Shown: one piece after another, positions 1 to 6,426 of the stretch
Position numbering within the stretch: position 1 is the first letter of the stretch
Layout of the letters: each line of letters starts with the position of its first letter
The notes under the pieces: model-generated
Databases searched by the model: none
Told to the model about the DNA's origin: nothing
The model's input: only the letters and a program-made list of their open reading frames with translations
Translations under genes and position numbers: made by a program
Source: an uncultured Flavobacterium sp.
Lineage (GTDB): Bacteria; Bacteroidota; Bacteroidia; Flavobacteriales; Flavobacteriaceae
Length of the DNA stretch: 21,564 nucleotides
Direction of reading: 5' to 3'
NCBI RefSeq assembly: GCF_946481155.1
Contig: NZ_CAMLMK010000048.1
Location: 1 to 21,564 of the forward strand

Positions 1-1502
1 AATCCGTATTTGAACTGATGATCTTCGAAGCCGTATGCGGTATATCCTTCAATCCTCCATAAATCGTTGGAACCAAAATACGTTCGGCCGCCTGCCCGCA
101 GACGCATACCTTCTACATTATTAAAACCATAGGTGGAGAAAATTGGCCCGTAGTCCATTTTCCATTTTGGTATCTCAATGTAACCGCTGGCTAAAATAGT
201 AGCAATGTTGTAAAAACGTCTGAATTTCGGAATTGTATTTAAGGTATCGAGAAGTCCGTAAATACTTTTCTCATTTTTATTTAGATTTTCAAAACGGTTT
301 TCTTCCCAATATTCGTCGCTTTTTTCATAAACTTCCGAATTATAGCTGTCGACTTCCTTTTTATAGAATTTGTCCTCTTTCGGGATGTTGAACTGATGGT
401 TTCGGAACATGGTAGTTCGTTTTCCATAAACACCTTTTGATTTTTCTTTCTTGGACAAACTGAAATCCGACATCATATGGTCACGTTTAAGAAGGAAGAC
501 CGAATCGTTCAAAACTTCAAATTCCTGTTCGATGTAAATTTCCTTTACCCAGTTAATGTTGGCGCTTTTACTGGCTTCCATGTTGATTTTCTTGATAGCA
601 AACGTTGTGTCGTTTACCCAGAAATCGCCTTTGAAAGTCAGCTCATTCTTTCTTCTTGGATAATAAACAATATTGAAGCACCATTTGTTGTCGATAAAGG
701 CACTGTCGGACAACACGTAATTGTATACGTTGATTCCCGTGCGCGAAAGCGGGCTTACGAAATCCTTATCGAAAAACTTCAGGTAGTTGTCATAGATATC
801 ATATTCGGCGTATAAATCCTTAATGAACGTACTCACACCATCGCCAGTACCTAGTCCGGAGTTCTTGTTTGCCTTTACAATTTCTTTGGATTTGCCTTGC
901 TTATTGTCGGCATAAAAATCACTTAAGGTTTCGTTGATGAATATTGGCAGATAGGCTTTACCGGTAATTCGCGAGGTATCGATTCGGTCCCAGATAAACT
1001 CCATGCCTTTAAAAATTTTATTGGACATGAAAGCGCTGTCGATGGAGTTCAGGTCAAATTCAACTTTCTCATATTTCTCATACTGGTACTGATCAAACAT
1101 ATGCAGTCCGTTCTTCTTTTTGCGTTCCCAGATTTTCCGGAGGATATCAAGTGCCGGATTGTTCTTTTTGGATGTTTTCCCGGTGTATATTTTCACTTCC
1201 TGAATCATATTGTCGGGAATTATGGAGATTTTCATGTTCAGATTGACCGCCTGGGTCAGCTGAAGCTCCAGGGTTTTATATCCGACAAAAGAAACTACCA
1301 ATACCTTATAGCTTTTGTCCGACTGCAGATAGAAACGTCCGTTCTCATCGGAGACAATTCCTTCGGTAGAACCTTTGAAATAAACGCTTGCGTACCCCAT
1401 TGGCTTATTGGTTTCATCGTATACCACACCCCCTACTTTGGTCTGCGCCAATAGGTTCATGCAGGAGATAAAAAGACTTAAAAACAGAAATAACTTCTTC
1501 AT
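1..1502 (-). CDS. CarboxypepD_reg-like / DUF5686 outer-membrane protein (partial, C-terminus missing)
   Basis: The gene starts at an ATG read leftward from 1502 and runs off the left edge, giving about 500 residues with no stop. Residues 1-20 form a signal peptide (MKKLFLFLSLF..., ending LLAQ). Residues about 22-95 look like a carboxypeptidase-regulatory-like beta-sandwich (KVGGVVYDE, YASVYFKGS, GIVSDENGRF, VVSFVGYK), the domain that often precedes Bacteroidota outer-membrane barrels. From about residue 125 the protein resembles the DUF5686 family (ALDILRKIWERKKKN, then a long stretch leading into barrel-like strands such as MRLRAGGRTYFGSNDLWR). The molecular function of the family is not established; an outer-membrane location is inferred from the signal peptide and the family. 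It lies downstream of pdhB on the same strand, but a terminator-like hairpin ends only about 10 bases before its start codon, so it is probably expressed separately. Confidence 0.85.
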   Translation of the reverse strand, partial: MKKLFLFLSLFISCMNLLAQTKVGGVVYDETNKPMGYASVYFKGSTEGIVSDENGRFYLQSDKSYKVLVVSFVGYKTLELQLTQAVNLNMKISIIPDNMIQEVKIYTGKTSKKNNPALDILRKIWERKKKNGLHMFDQYQYEKYEKVEFDLNSIDSAFMSNKIFKGMEFIWDRIDTSRITGKAYLPIFINETLSDFYADNKQGKSKEIVKANKNSGLGTGDGVSTFIKDLYAEYDIYDNYLKFFDKDFVSPLSRTGINVYNYVLSDSAFIDNKWCFNIVYYPRRKNELTFKGDFWVNDTTFAIKKINMEASKSANINWVKEIYIEQEFEVLNDSVFLLKRDHMMSDFSLSKKEKSKGVYGKRTTMFRNHQFNIPKEDKFYKKEVDSYNSEVYEKSDEYWEENRFENLNKNEKSIYGLLDTLNTIPKFRRFYNIATILASGYIEIPKWKMDYGPIFSTYGFNNVEGMRLRAGGRTYFGSNDLWRIEGYTAYGFEDHQFKYG

Positions 1503-1512
1503 ATATGGCTTC

Positions 1513-1548
1513 AAAAAAAAACTTCACCGACGGTTCTGTCAGTGAAGT
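1513..1548 (-). terminator. Intrinsic terminator or leader hairpin between pdhB and the DUF5686 gene
   Basis: Read on the minus strand, ACTTCAC (from 1548) and GTGAAGT (to 1521) are the ends of a roughly 13-bp stem with one G-U and one mismatch, followed directly by a run of nine T (minus strand of 1513-1521). This is a textbook intrinsic terminator for pdhB transcription. It ends only about 10 bases before the DUF5686 start at 1502, and a -7-like box lies just upstream of it, so it may also sit in that gene's leader. Confidence 0.75.
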
Positions 1549-1549
1549 C

Positions 1550-1557
1550 CAAATATA
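1550..1557 (-). promoter_or_regulatory. Candidate -7 promoter element for the DUF5686 gene
   Basis: On the minus strand this reads TATATTTG, an exact match to the Bacteroidota -7 consensus TAnnTTTG. No good TTG is seen at the expected -33 distance (the minus strand reads CTTTC there). A start from here would fall within the 5' arm of the adjacent hairpin, giving a leader of about 40 bases. A chance match in AT-rich DNA is possible. Confidence 0.4.
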
Positions 1558-1580
1558 GCTTTTTTTAGATTATCAGAAAG

Positions 1581-1638
1581 TTAGATTTTTAGACATTTTA
1601 GAAAATCTAAGAAGTCTAATGATCTAAGAAGTCTAATG
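1581..1638. repeat. Small AT-rich repeat cluster: 9-bp inverted repeat plus two 17-bp tandem copies
   Basis: TTAGATTTT (1581-1589) and AAAATCTAA (1602-1610) form a perfect 9-bp inverted repeat with a 12-base loop. Directly after, ATCTAAGAAGTCTAATG occurs twice in tandem (1605-1621 and 1622-1638), ending two bases before the pdhB stop codon. The words TTAG/CTAA recall the longer seven-base-period element before accD, but the period here is 17 (8+9) rather than 7. Confidence 0.75.
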
Positions 1639-1640
1639 AC

Positions 1641-2618
1641 CTATTTATACATTACTTTTTTAACCGCTTTCACGACATCCGAAGCATTTGGCAACCATTC
1701 TTTTAATAAAGTTGGCGAGTAAGGTGCCGGAGTATCTGCTGTTGTGATTCTTTGGATTGGCGCATCAAGATAATCGAATGCTTTTTCCTGAACCATATAG
1801 GTGATTTCTGAAGCTACGGAAGCAAATGGCCATGCTTCTTCCAAAACTACCAAACGGTTTGTTTTCTTAACGGAAGCAATGATTGTATCGTAATCCATCG
1901 GACGAACGGTTCTTAAATCGATGATTTCGCAAGAGATACCTTCTTTTGCCAATTCTTCAGCTGCTGCAAATGCCTCCTTGATGATTTTTCCGAAAGAAAC
2001 GATGGTTACGTCTTTTCCTTCCAGTTTCACATCAGCAACACCTAACGGAATGGTGTAATCGCCTTCCGGCACTTCACCTTTATCGCCATACATCTGTTCT
2101 GATTCCATGAAGATTACCGGATCGTTGTCACGGATGGCCGCTTTCAATAATCCTTTACAATCATATACATTTGAAGGAACCACCACTTTTAATCCGGGAG
2201 TATTTGCAAACCAGTTTTCGAAAGCCTGAGAGTGCGTTGCCCCTAACTGACCTGCTGAAGCTGTAGGCCCGCGGAACACCATTGGCATCGGGAACTGTCC
2301 GGCTGACATCTGGCGCATTTTTGCTGCGTTGTTGATAATCTGGTCAATACCTACCAATGAGAAGTTGAAGGTCATGAATTCCACGATCGGACGACAGCCG
2401 TTCATCGCTGAACCCACCGCAATTCCTGCAAAACCAAGCTCTGCAATTGGGGTATCGATAACTCTTTTCGGTCCGAATTCATCAAGCATTCCTTTGGAAG
2501 CTTTGTATGCTCCGTTGTATTCTGCTACTTCTTCACCCATTAAATATACCGATTCGTCGCGACGCATTTCTTCGCTCATCGCCTCACAAACCGCTTCTCT
2601 AAACTGTATCGTTCTCAT
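1641..2618 (-). CDS. pdhB: Pyruvate dehydrogenase E1 component subunit beta
   Basis: A 325-residue protein of typical length for the thiamine-diphosphate-dependent E1 beta subunit, which with E1 alpha decarboxylates pyruvate and acetylates lipoyl groups on E2, feeding acetyl-CoA to the TCA cycle and fatty-acid synthesis. The N-terminal pyrimidine-binding transketolase domain (about 1-180) contains DTPIAELGFAGIAVG, where Glu60 is the expected cofactor-activating glutamate, and GPTASAGQLGATHSQ. The C-terminal transketolase domain (about 195-320) contains VTIVSFGKI, IDLRTVRPMD and VVLEEAWPFAS. E1 alpha and E2 are not in this window, so the complex is encoded at split loci. The ATG at 2618 fits the start of the family (MRTIQFREAV). 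Related 2-oxoacid dehydrogenase beta subunits (branched-chain, acetoin) are the alternative, but overall similarity favours pyruvate. Confidence 0.93.
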   Translation of the reverse strand: MRTIQFREAVCEAMSEEMRRDESVYLMGEEVAEYNGAYKASKGMLDEFGPKRVIDTPIAELGFAGIAVGSAMNGCRPIVEFMTFNFSLVGIDQIINNAAKMRQMSAGQFPMPMVFRGPTASAGQLGATHSQAFENWFANTPGLKVVVPSNVYDCKGLLKAAIRDNDPVIFMESEQMYGDKGEVPEGDYTIPLGVADVKLEGKDVTIVSFGKIIKEAFAAAEELAKEGISCEIIDLRTVRPMDYDTIIASVKKTNRLVVLEEAWPFASVASEITYMVQEKAFDYLDAPIQRITTADTPAPYSPTLLKEWLPNASDVVKAVKKVMYK

Positions 2619-2649
2619 AGTATGTATGTATCTCTGTAAAATTGAACAG

Positions 2650-2657
2650 CAAAAATA
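2650..2657 (-). promoter_or_regulatory. Candidate -7 promoter element for pdhB
   Basis: The minus strand reads TATTTTTG, an exact TAnnTTTG match 32 bases before the pdhB ATG, leaving a leader of about 25 bases. No clear TTG is present at the -33 position. The same 8-mer recurs before trmH-like, tamL-like, fbaA and mreB genes. Confidence 0.5.
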
Positions 2658-2932
2658 AAAATTTTATGTTAGTTATTGGTTATGTAGCAATCACAAAGAT
2701 GAATTTATTTTCTTCAGAATAGTTTCAGGCCTATTTAAAGTGCCGTTATCGGGCTTGTTATTATCTTACTTTCTTTACTACTCCTATAAATCTCCTTTAT
2801 TTTAAATTTAAATTTCCGCAACAGAAACGCCTCTTACCTTATGTTTTTTACATTTAATCAGAATATTTTTTCAAATCACTGACAATTTCGCATTTATTAT
2901 GCGCGCATACTATTATATTAGAAATATTTTCT

Positions 2933-2940
2933 TAATTTCG
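2933..2940 (+). promoter_or_regulatory. Weak -7 promoter element for etfB
   Basis: TAATTTCG matches TAnnTTTG at all but one position and lies 36 bases before the preferred etfB ATG at 2977. No matching -33 TTG was found. Its position downstream of the ATG at 2899 argues against that longer start. Confidence 0.3.
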
Positions 2941-2976
2941 TCCCTCGAAAATAATCAACTTTATAACCTTATAAAA

Positions 2977-3723
2977 ATGAAAATATTAGTTTGCATCAGC
3001 CACGTGCCTGATACTACTTCAAAAATCAACTTCATTAACGGAGATTCAGAATTTGATACTAATGGTGTTCAGTTTGTAATCAACCCTAATGACGAATTTG
3101 GCTTAACCCGTGCCATCTGGTTCAAAGAACAGCAGGGTGCTAACGTAACTGTGGTAAATGTTGGCGGTGCCGATGCAGAAGCTACTTTACGCAAAGCATT
3201 AGCTATTGGTGCTGATGAGGCTATCCGTGTTAACGCTAACCCTACAGACGGCTTCTTCGTTGCAAAACAACTTGCTGAAGTAGTGAAAAACGGCGGGTAC
3301 GATTTGGTTATCGCAGGAAAAGAATCTTTAGATTATAATGGTGGAATGGTACCGGGAATGCTTGCTGCTTTAACAGGAAGTGATTTCGTAAATTCTTGCA
3401 TCGGTCTTGACATCAACGGAACAGCTGCTAAAGTAGTTAGAGAAATTGATGGCGGTAAAGAAACCATCTCTGCTAATTTACCATTGGTAATTGGCGGCCA
3501 GAAAGGTTTAGTGGAAGAAAAAGACTTACGCATACCGAACATGAGAGGTATCATGACAGCCCGTACAAAAGTGCTGACGATTCTTGAACCGGTTGGTGCT
3601 GACAATACAACTAAAGCTGTGAAATTCGAAAAACCGGCTCCAAAATCTGCAGTGAAATTGGTAAGCCCTGATAATCTGGATGAATTAATCAACTTATTAC
3701 ATAACGAAGCGAAAGTAATCTAA
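2977..3723 (+). CDS. etfB: Electron transfer flavoprotein subunit beta
   Basis: A 248-residue protein beginning MKILVCISHVPDTTSK, the typical start of EtfB. With EtfA it forms a soluble FAD- and AMP-containing heterodimer that carries electrons from acyl-CoA and other dehydrogenases to the quinone pool. Visible hallmarks are VINPNDEFGLTRAI (about 34-48), the nucleotide-binding stretch ALAIGADEAIRV (about 76-87) and AGKESLDYNGGMVPGMLA (about 113-130). The family signature PLVIGGQKG...LRIPNMRGIM (about 168-190) is also present. I chose the ATG at 2977 rather than the in-frame ATG at 2899 because the extra 26 residues are unlike the family and span the likely promoter. etfA follows 89 bases downstream on the same strand; the spacer carries a repeat hairpin, so the two may be cotranscribed with modulated levels. 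Confidence 0.94.
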   Translation: MKILVCISHVPDTTSKINFINGDSEFDTNGVQFVINPNDEFGLTRAIWFKEQQGANVTVVNVGGADAEATLRKALAIGADEAIRVNANPTDGFFVAKQLAEVVKNGGYDLVIAGKESLDYNGGMVPGMLAALTGSDFVNSCIGLDINGTAAKVVREIDGGKETISANLPLVIGGQKGLVEEKDLRIPNMRGIMTARTKVLTILEPVGADNTTKAVKFEKPAPKSAVKLVSPDNLDELINLLHNEAKVI

Positions 3724-3725
3724 CA

Positions 3726-3798
3726 GTCGAAAGTCGAATGTCAAAAGTCGAAAGAGTTAGTTTTCTTTATGACTTTAGACTTTAAAAACTTTATGACA
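3726..3798. repeat. Seven-base-period inverted repeat element between etfB and etfA
   Basis: Directly after the etfB stop come four tandem heptamers: GTCGAAA, GTCGAAT, GTCAAAA, GTCGAAA (3726-3753). After a short spacer the opposite arm has GACTTTA twice (3771-3784) followed by AAAACTT and TATGACA. AAAGTCGAAAG (3744-3754) pairs with CTTTAGACTTT (3773-3783) with one mismatch, giving a hairpin with an 18-base loop. There is no T-run typical of a terminator and the period of 7 excludes coding. The role is unknown; mRNA stabilisation or partial termination between etfB and etfA is possible. Confidence 0.75.
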
Positions 3799-3812
3799 CA
3801 AAACTAAAAACT

Positions 3813-4781
3813 ATGTCAATTTTAATATACGCTGAATCAGCAGAAGGAAAATTTAAAAAAGTAGCTTTCGAGTTGGCTTCTTATGCTAAGAAAGTGGCTT
3901 CATCCATGGGAACAACCGTTACTGCTGTTACTGTTAACGCAGGTGATGTTTCCGAATTATCAAAATACGGAGTAGATAAAGTATTAAAAGTTACCAATGA
4001 TAAATTGGCTGCTTTCAATGCTAAAGCTTATGCTGATGTTATCAAGCAGGCGGCTCAGAAAGAAGGAACAAAAGTAGTGGTTTTATCCTCTACAACCGAT
4101 TCTTTATACCTGGCACCTCTAGTAGCTGTAGGCTTAAATGCAGGTTACGCTTCGAACGTAATCGCCCTGCCGGAAAGCACGTCACCATTCACAGTAAAAA
4201 GAAACGCTTTCTCAAACAAAGCCTTTAACATTACGGAAATTACTACCGATGTTAAGGTATTGGGGATTGCAAAAAATTCATACGGGATCACAGAAACGCC
4301 TTCTTCTTTAACTGAAGAAGATTTCGCTCCATCATTAAACGATGCTGATTTCTCAGTAAAAATCGAATCTGTAGAAAAAGTTACAGGTAAAGTAACGATC
4401 GCGGATGCTGAAATCGTGGTTTCGGGAGGTCGTGGAATGAAAGGTCCTGAAAACTGGGGAATGATCGAAGAATTGGCTGCCGTTCTTGGTGCTGCTACCG
4501 CTTCTTCAAAACCGGTATCCGATTTAGGTTGGAGACCTCACAGTGAGCACGTTGGTCAGACCGGAAAACCGGTTGCCGCTAACCTATATATCGCTATCGG
4601 TATCTCAGGAGCGATCCAGCACATTGCGGGAATTAACTCTTCTAAAGTAAAAGTGGTTATCAATTCCGATCCAGAGGCGCCTTTCTTCAAAGTAGCCGAT
4701 TATGGTGTTGTAGGAGACGCATTCCAAATCGTTCCTCAGCTGATTGAAAAATTAAAAGCTTTTAAAGCCGCACAACATTAA
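3813..4781 (+). CDS. etfA: Electron transfer flavoprotein subunit alpha
   Basis: A 322-residue protein, the usual length of EtfA. The N-terminal ETF alpha/beta domain (about 1-185) starts SILIYAESAEGKFKKVAFEL. The C-terminal FAD-binding domain (about 200-320) shows the family signature: VVSGGRGMKGPENWGMIEEL, the PVSDLGWRPHSEHVGQTGK segment that contacts FAD, and LYIAIGISGAIQHIAGI. It ends with VINSDPEAPFFKVADYGVVGD. It partners the adjacent EtfB to pass electrons from flavoprotein dehydrogenases to menaquinone through ETF:quinone oxidoreductase, which is not in this window. The start at 3813 follows the AT-rich repeat spacer and has no Shine-Dalgarno, as is normal in this phylum. Confidence 0.95.
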   Translation: MSILIYAESAEGKFKKVAFELASYAKKVASSMGTTVTAVTVNAGDVSELSKYGVDKVLKVTNDKLAAFNAKAYADVIKQAAQKEGTKVVVLSSTTDSLYLAPLVAVGLNAGYASNVIALPESTSPFTVKRNAFSNKAFNITEITTDVKVLGIAKNSYGITETPSSLTEEDFAPSLNDADFSVKIESVEKVTGKVTIADAEIVVSGGRGMKGPENWGMIEELAAVLGAATASSKPVSDLGWRPHSEHVGQTGKPVAANLYIAIGISGAIQHIAGINSSKVKVVINSDPEAPFFKVADYGVVGDAFQIVPQLIEKLKAFKAAQH

Positions 4782-4809
4782 TATTATTTTAGTTAATTTG
4801 TGCCTATAA

Positions 4810-4861
4810 AAAGGCTGTCTAAATTCAAGGATAGTTTGTACCTTTGTTTTAGACAGCCTTT
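4810..4861 (+). terminator. Hairpin terminator after etfA with a promoter-like box in its loop
   Basis: AAAGGCTGTCTAAA (4810-4823) and TTTAGACAGCCTTT (4848-4861) form a perfect 14-bp stem, followed by a T-rich tail (GTTTATT). The 24-base loop is long for an intrinsic terminator. It contains TACCTTTG at 4839-4846, which matches the -7 promoter consensus for the next gene. It lies 28 bases after the etfA stop. Confidence 0.75.
4839..4846 (+). promoter_or_regulatory. Candidate -7 promoter element for the BFN-UVR gene
   Basis: TACCTTTG is an exact TAnnTTTG match 30 bases before the ATG at 4877 and lies in the loop of the etfA terminator hairpin. Transcription from here would begin within the 3' arm, so the new mRNA would not carry the complete hairpin. 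No TTG occurs at the -33 spacing. Confidence 0.45.
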
Positions 4862-4876
4862 GTTTATTAATGTACT

Positions 4877-5506
4877 ATGAGTTTAGTAAAACTAACTATA
4901 AAAGGGATTTCTTATAGCCAGACTCAAAATGGCGCTTACGCATTGATTCTAAATGAAGTTGATGGGGAAAGAAAATTACCTATTGTTATTGGCGCTTTCG
5001 AAGCACAATCCATTGCTATTGCCCTGGAAAAGGAAATTCGTCCGCCAAGACCATTGACACATGACTTATTCAAAAACTTCGCTGACCGCTTTGATATTGT
5101 GGTGAAGCAGGTTATCATCCATAAACTGGTTGACGGTGTTTTCTTTTCAAGCATCATCTGCGAAAGAGACCGTATCGAAGAAATTATCGACGCGCGTACT
5201 TCCGATGCGATTGCCTTGGCACTTCGTTTTAATGCGCCTATTTTTACTTATAAGAACATTTTAGACAAGGCGGGTATTTATTTAAAAATCAACCCGACCG
5301 AAGAAGGCAAAAATCCGCAGGACAGTGACGATCCGTTAACCGGTCCCGAAACTTTCGGATTAGTAGGCGAAGAATCCGTTACCGGAGAATCCTACTCGCA
5401 ATATTCCTTAGCCGAATTGTATGAGCTATTGGAAGCTGCCGTTCAGAATGAAGATTACGAGAAAGCCGCAAAAATCCGCGACGAAGTTTCCAAGAGAGAA
5501 TCATAA
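4877..5506 (+). CDS. BFN (DUF151) domain protein with C-terminal UVR motif
   Basis: A 209-residue protein in two parts. Residues about 1-130 match the bifunctional nuclease (BFN, formerly DUF151) domain: ALILNEVDGERKLPIVIG, EAQSIAIALE, RPLTHDLF and ARTSDAIALALRFNAPIF are the characteristic blocks. After an acidic, proline-containing linker (about 135-165), residues about 172-206 (YELLEAAVQNEDYEKAAKIRDEV) match the UVR motif of UvrB/UvrC and Clp-associated proteins, a short helical hairpin used for protein contacts. Nuclease activity has been reported for a plant BFN relative; for this bacterial form the activity is an inference from family. It sits alone between etfA and thyA and probably has its own promoter. 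The BFN-UVR pairing suggests a link to nucleic-acid repair or proteostasis that the sequence alone cannot settle. Confidence 0.85.
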   Translation: MSLVKLTIKGISYSQTQNGAYALILNEVDGERKLPIVIGAFEAQSIAIALEKEIRPPRPLTHDLFKNFADRFDIVVKQVIIHKLVDGVFFSSIICERDRIEEIIDARTSDAIALALRFNAPIFTYKNILDKAGIYLKINPTEEGKNPQDSDDPLTGPETFGLVGEESVTGESYSQYSLAELYELLEAAVQNEDYEKAAKIRDEVSKRES

Positions 5507-5517
5507 ATGTTGATGCG

Positions 5518-5563
5518 GTTATTTGTTGATTTGGTTTTTCGAATCCACAAATGACCAAATAAC
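5518..5563. repeat. Imperfect inverted repeat between the BFN-UVR gene and thyA
   Basis: GTTATTTG (5518-5525) and CAAATAAC (5556-5563) pair perfectly. A second block, ATTTG (5529-5533) with CAAAT (5548-5552), continues the stem after mismatches. Both arms show a loose seven-base rhythm (GTTATTT/GTTGATT, and GTTATTT/GGTCATT on the complement), like the elements at 3726 and 14773 but more degraded. It lies 14 bases before the thyA start. Confidence 0.55.
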
Positions 5564-5576
5564 AAAATACACGACC

Positions 5577-6401
5577 ATGAAGCAGTATTTAGATTTAGTA
5601 AAGCACGTTTTAGAAAACGGGAATCAGAAAGGAGACAGAACAGGAACGGGAACGAAAAGTGTTTTCGGTTATCAGATGCGTTTTGATTTAAGTGAAGGCT
5701 TTCCAATGGTGACCACTAAAAAACTGCACCTGAAATCTATCATCTACGAATTGCTTTGGTTTTTAAAAGGCGACACCAATATTGCTTACCTAAAAGAAAA
5801 CGGCGTTAAAATCTGGGACGAATGGGCTGATCAAAATGGCGACCTCGGCCCTGTTTATGGCCACCAATGGCGTAACTGGAACAGCGAGGAAGTGGATCAG
5901 ATCCAAGAGCTTATCGACACCTTAAAAAGAAACCCGAACAGCCGACGCATGCTGGTTTCTGCGTGGAATCCTTCTGTGTTGCCGGACGATAAAAAATCTT
6001 TTGCGGAAAATGTTGCCAACGGAAAAGCCGCTTTGCCTCCATGCCATGCCTTCTTTCAGTTTTACGTAGCCGATGGAAAATTATCCTGCCAGCTGTATCA
6101 AAGAAGCGCCGATATTTTCCTTGGAGTTCCCTTCAATATTGCTTCTTATGCACTATTCACTATGATGGTAGCTCAGGTCTGCGATTTGCAGCCGGGAGAA
6201 TTCATCCATACTTTCGGAGATGCGCACATCTATAACAATCACATGGAACAGCTGGAATTACAGCTTTCCCGTGACCCGAAACCGCTTCCAAAAATGATCT
6301 TAAATCCTGAGGTAAAAAACATTTTCGACTTCCAGTTCGATGATTTTACGTTGGTGGATTATGATCCGCACCCGCACATTAAAGGTCAGGTCGCTGTATA
6401 A
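5577..6401 (+). CDS. thyA: Thymidylate synthase
   Basis: A 274-residue protein starting [15 protein letters not shown]. It converts dUMP and methylene-tetrahydrofolate to dTMP and dihydrofolate. Key residues are visible: the dUMP-phosphate arginine in KGDRTGTGT (Arg21), the [11 protein letters not shown] block (122-132) and the catalytic cysteine in [12 protein letters not shown] (Cys156). [21 protein letters not shown] (171-191) and the C-terminal tail ending GQVAV complete the set. Compared with the roughly 264-residue E. coli enzyme there is a short insertion before the catalytic loop (about 137-150, [14 protein letters not shown]). I chose the ATG at 5577; an in-frame upstream start at 5523 would add 18 residues unlike the family and overlap the inverted repeat. 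Its product dihydrofolate is recycled by folA, encoded about 1.4 kb downstream on the same strand. Confidence 0.97.
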   Translation: MKQYLDLVKHVLENGNQKGDRTGTGTKSVFGYQMRFDLSEGFPMVTTKKLHLKSIIYELLWFLKGDTNIAYLKENGVKIWDEWADQNGDLGPVYGHQWRNWNSEEVDQIQELIDTLKRNPNSRRMLVSAWNPSVLPDDKKSFAENVANGKAALPPCHAFFQFYVADGKLSCQLYQRSADIFLGVPFNIASYALFTMMVAQVCDLQPGEFIHTFGDAHIYNNHMEQLELQLSRDPKPLPKMILNPEVKNIFDFQFDDFTLVDYDPHPHIKGQVAV

Positions 6402-6426
6402 TTTTTTCACCCTCTTATCTACCCAA

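Larger units (their letters stand above)
2619..2976. other. Divergent spacer between pdhB and etfB
   Basis: This 358-base stretch has no convincing gene. It is AT-rich and should hold the outward-facing promoters of pdhB (minus) and etfB (plus); candidate -7 boxes are listed separately. An upstream in-frame ATG at 2899 would extend etfB by 26 residues, but the added sequence (MRAYYYIRNIF...) does not belong to the EtfB family and overlaps the candidate promoter. No strong hairpin or known RNA motif was seen. Confidence 0.6.

Noticed and set aside
477..1454. Two plus-strand open frames (477-815 and 1101-1454)
   Set aside because: They are antisense to the DUF5686 gene, whose reading frame is continuous from 1502 to the left edge with clear signal peptide and domain motifs.
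5523..5576. Upstream start for thyA adding 18 residues
   Set aside because: The extra residues are unlike thymidylate synthase N-termini and overlap an inverted repeat.
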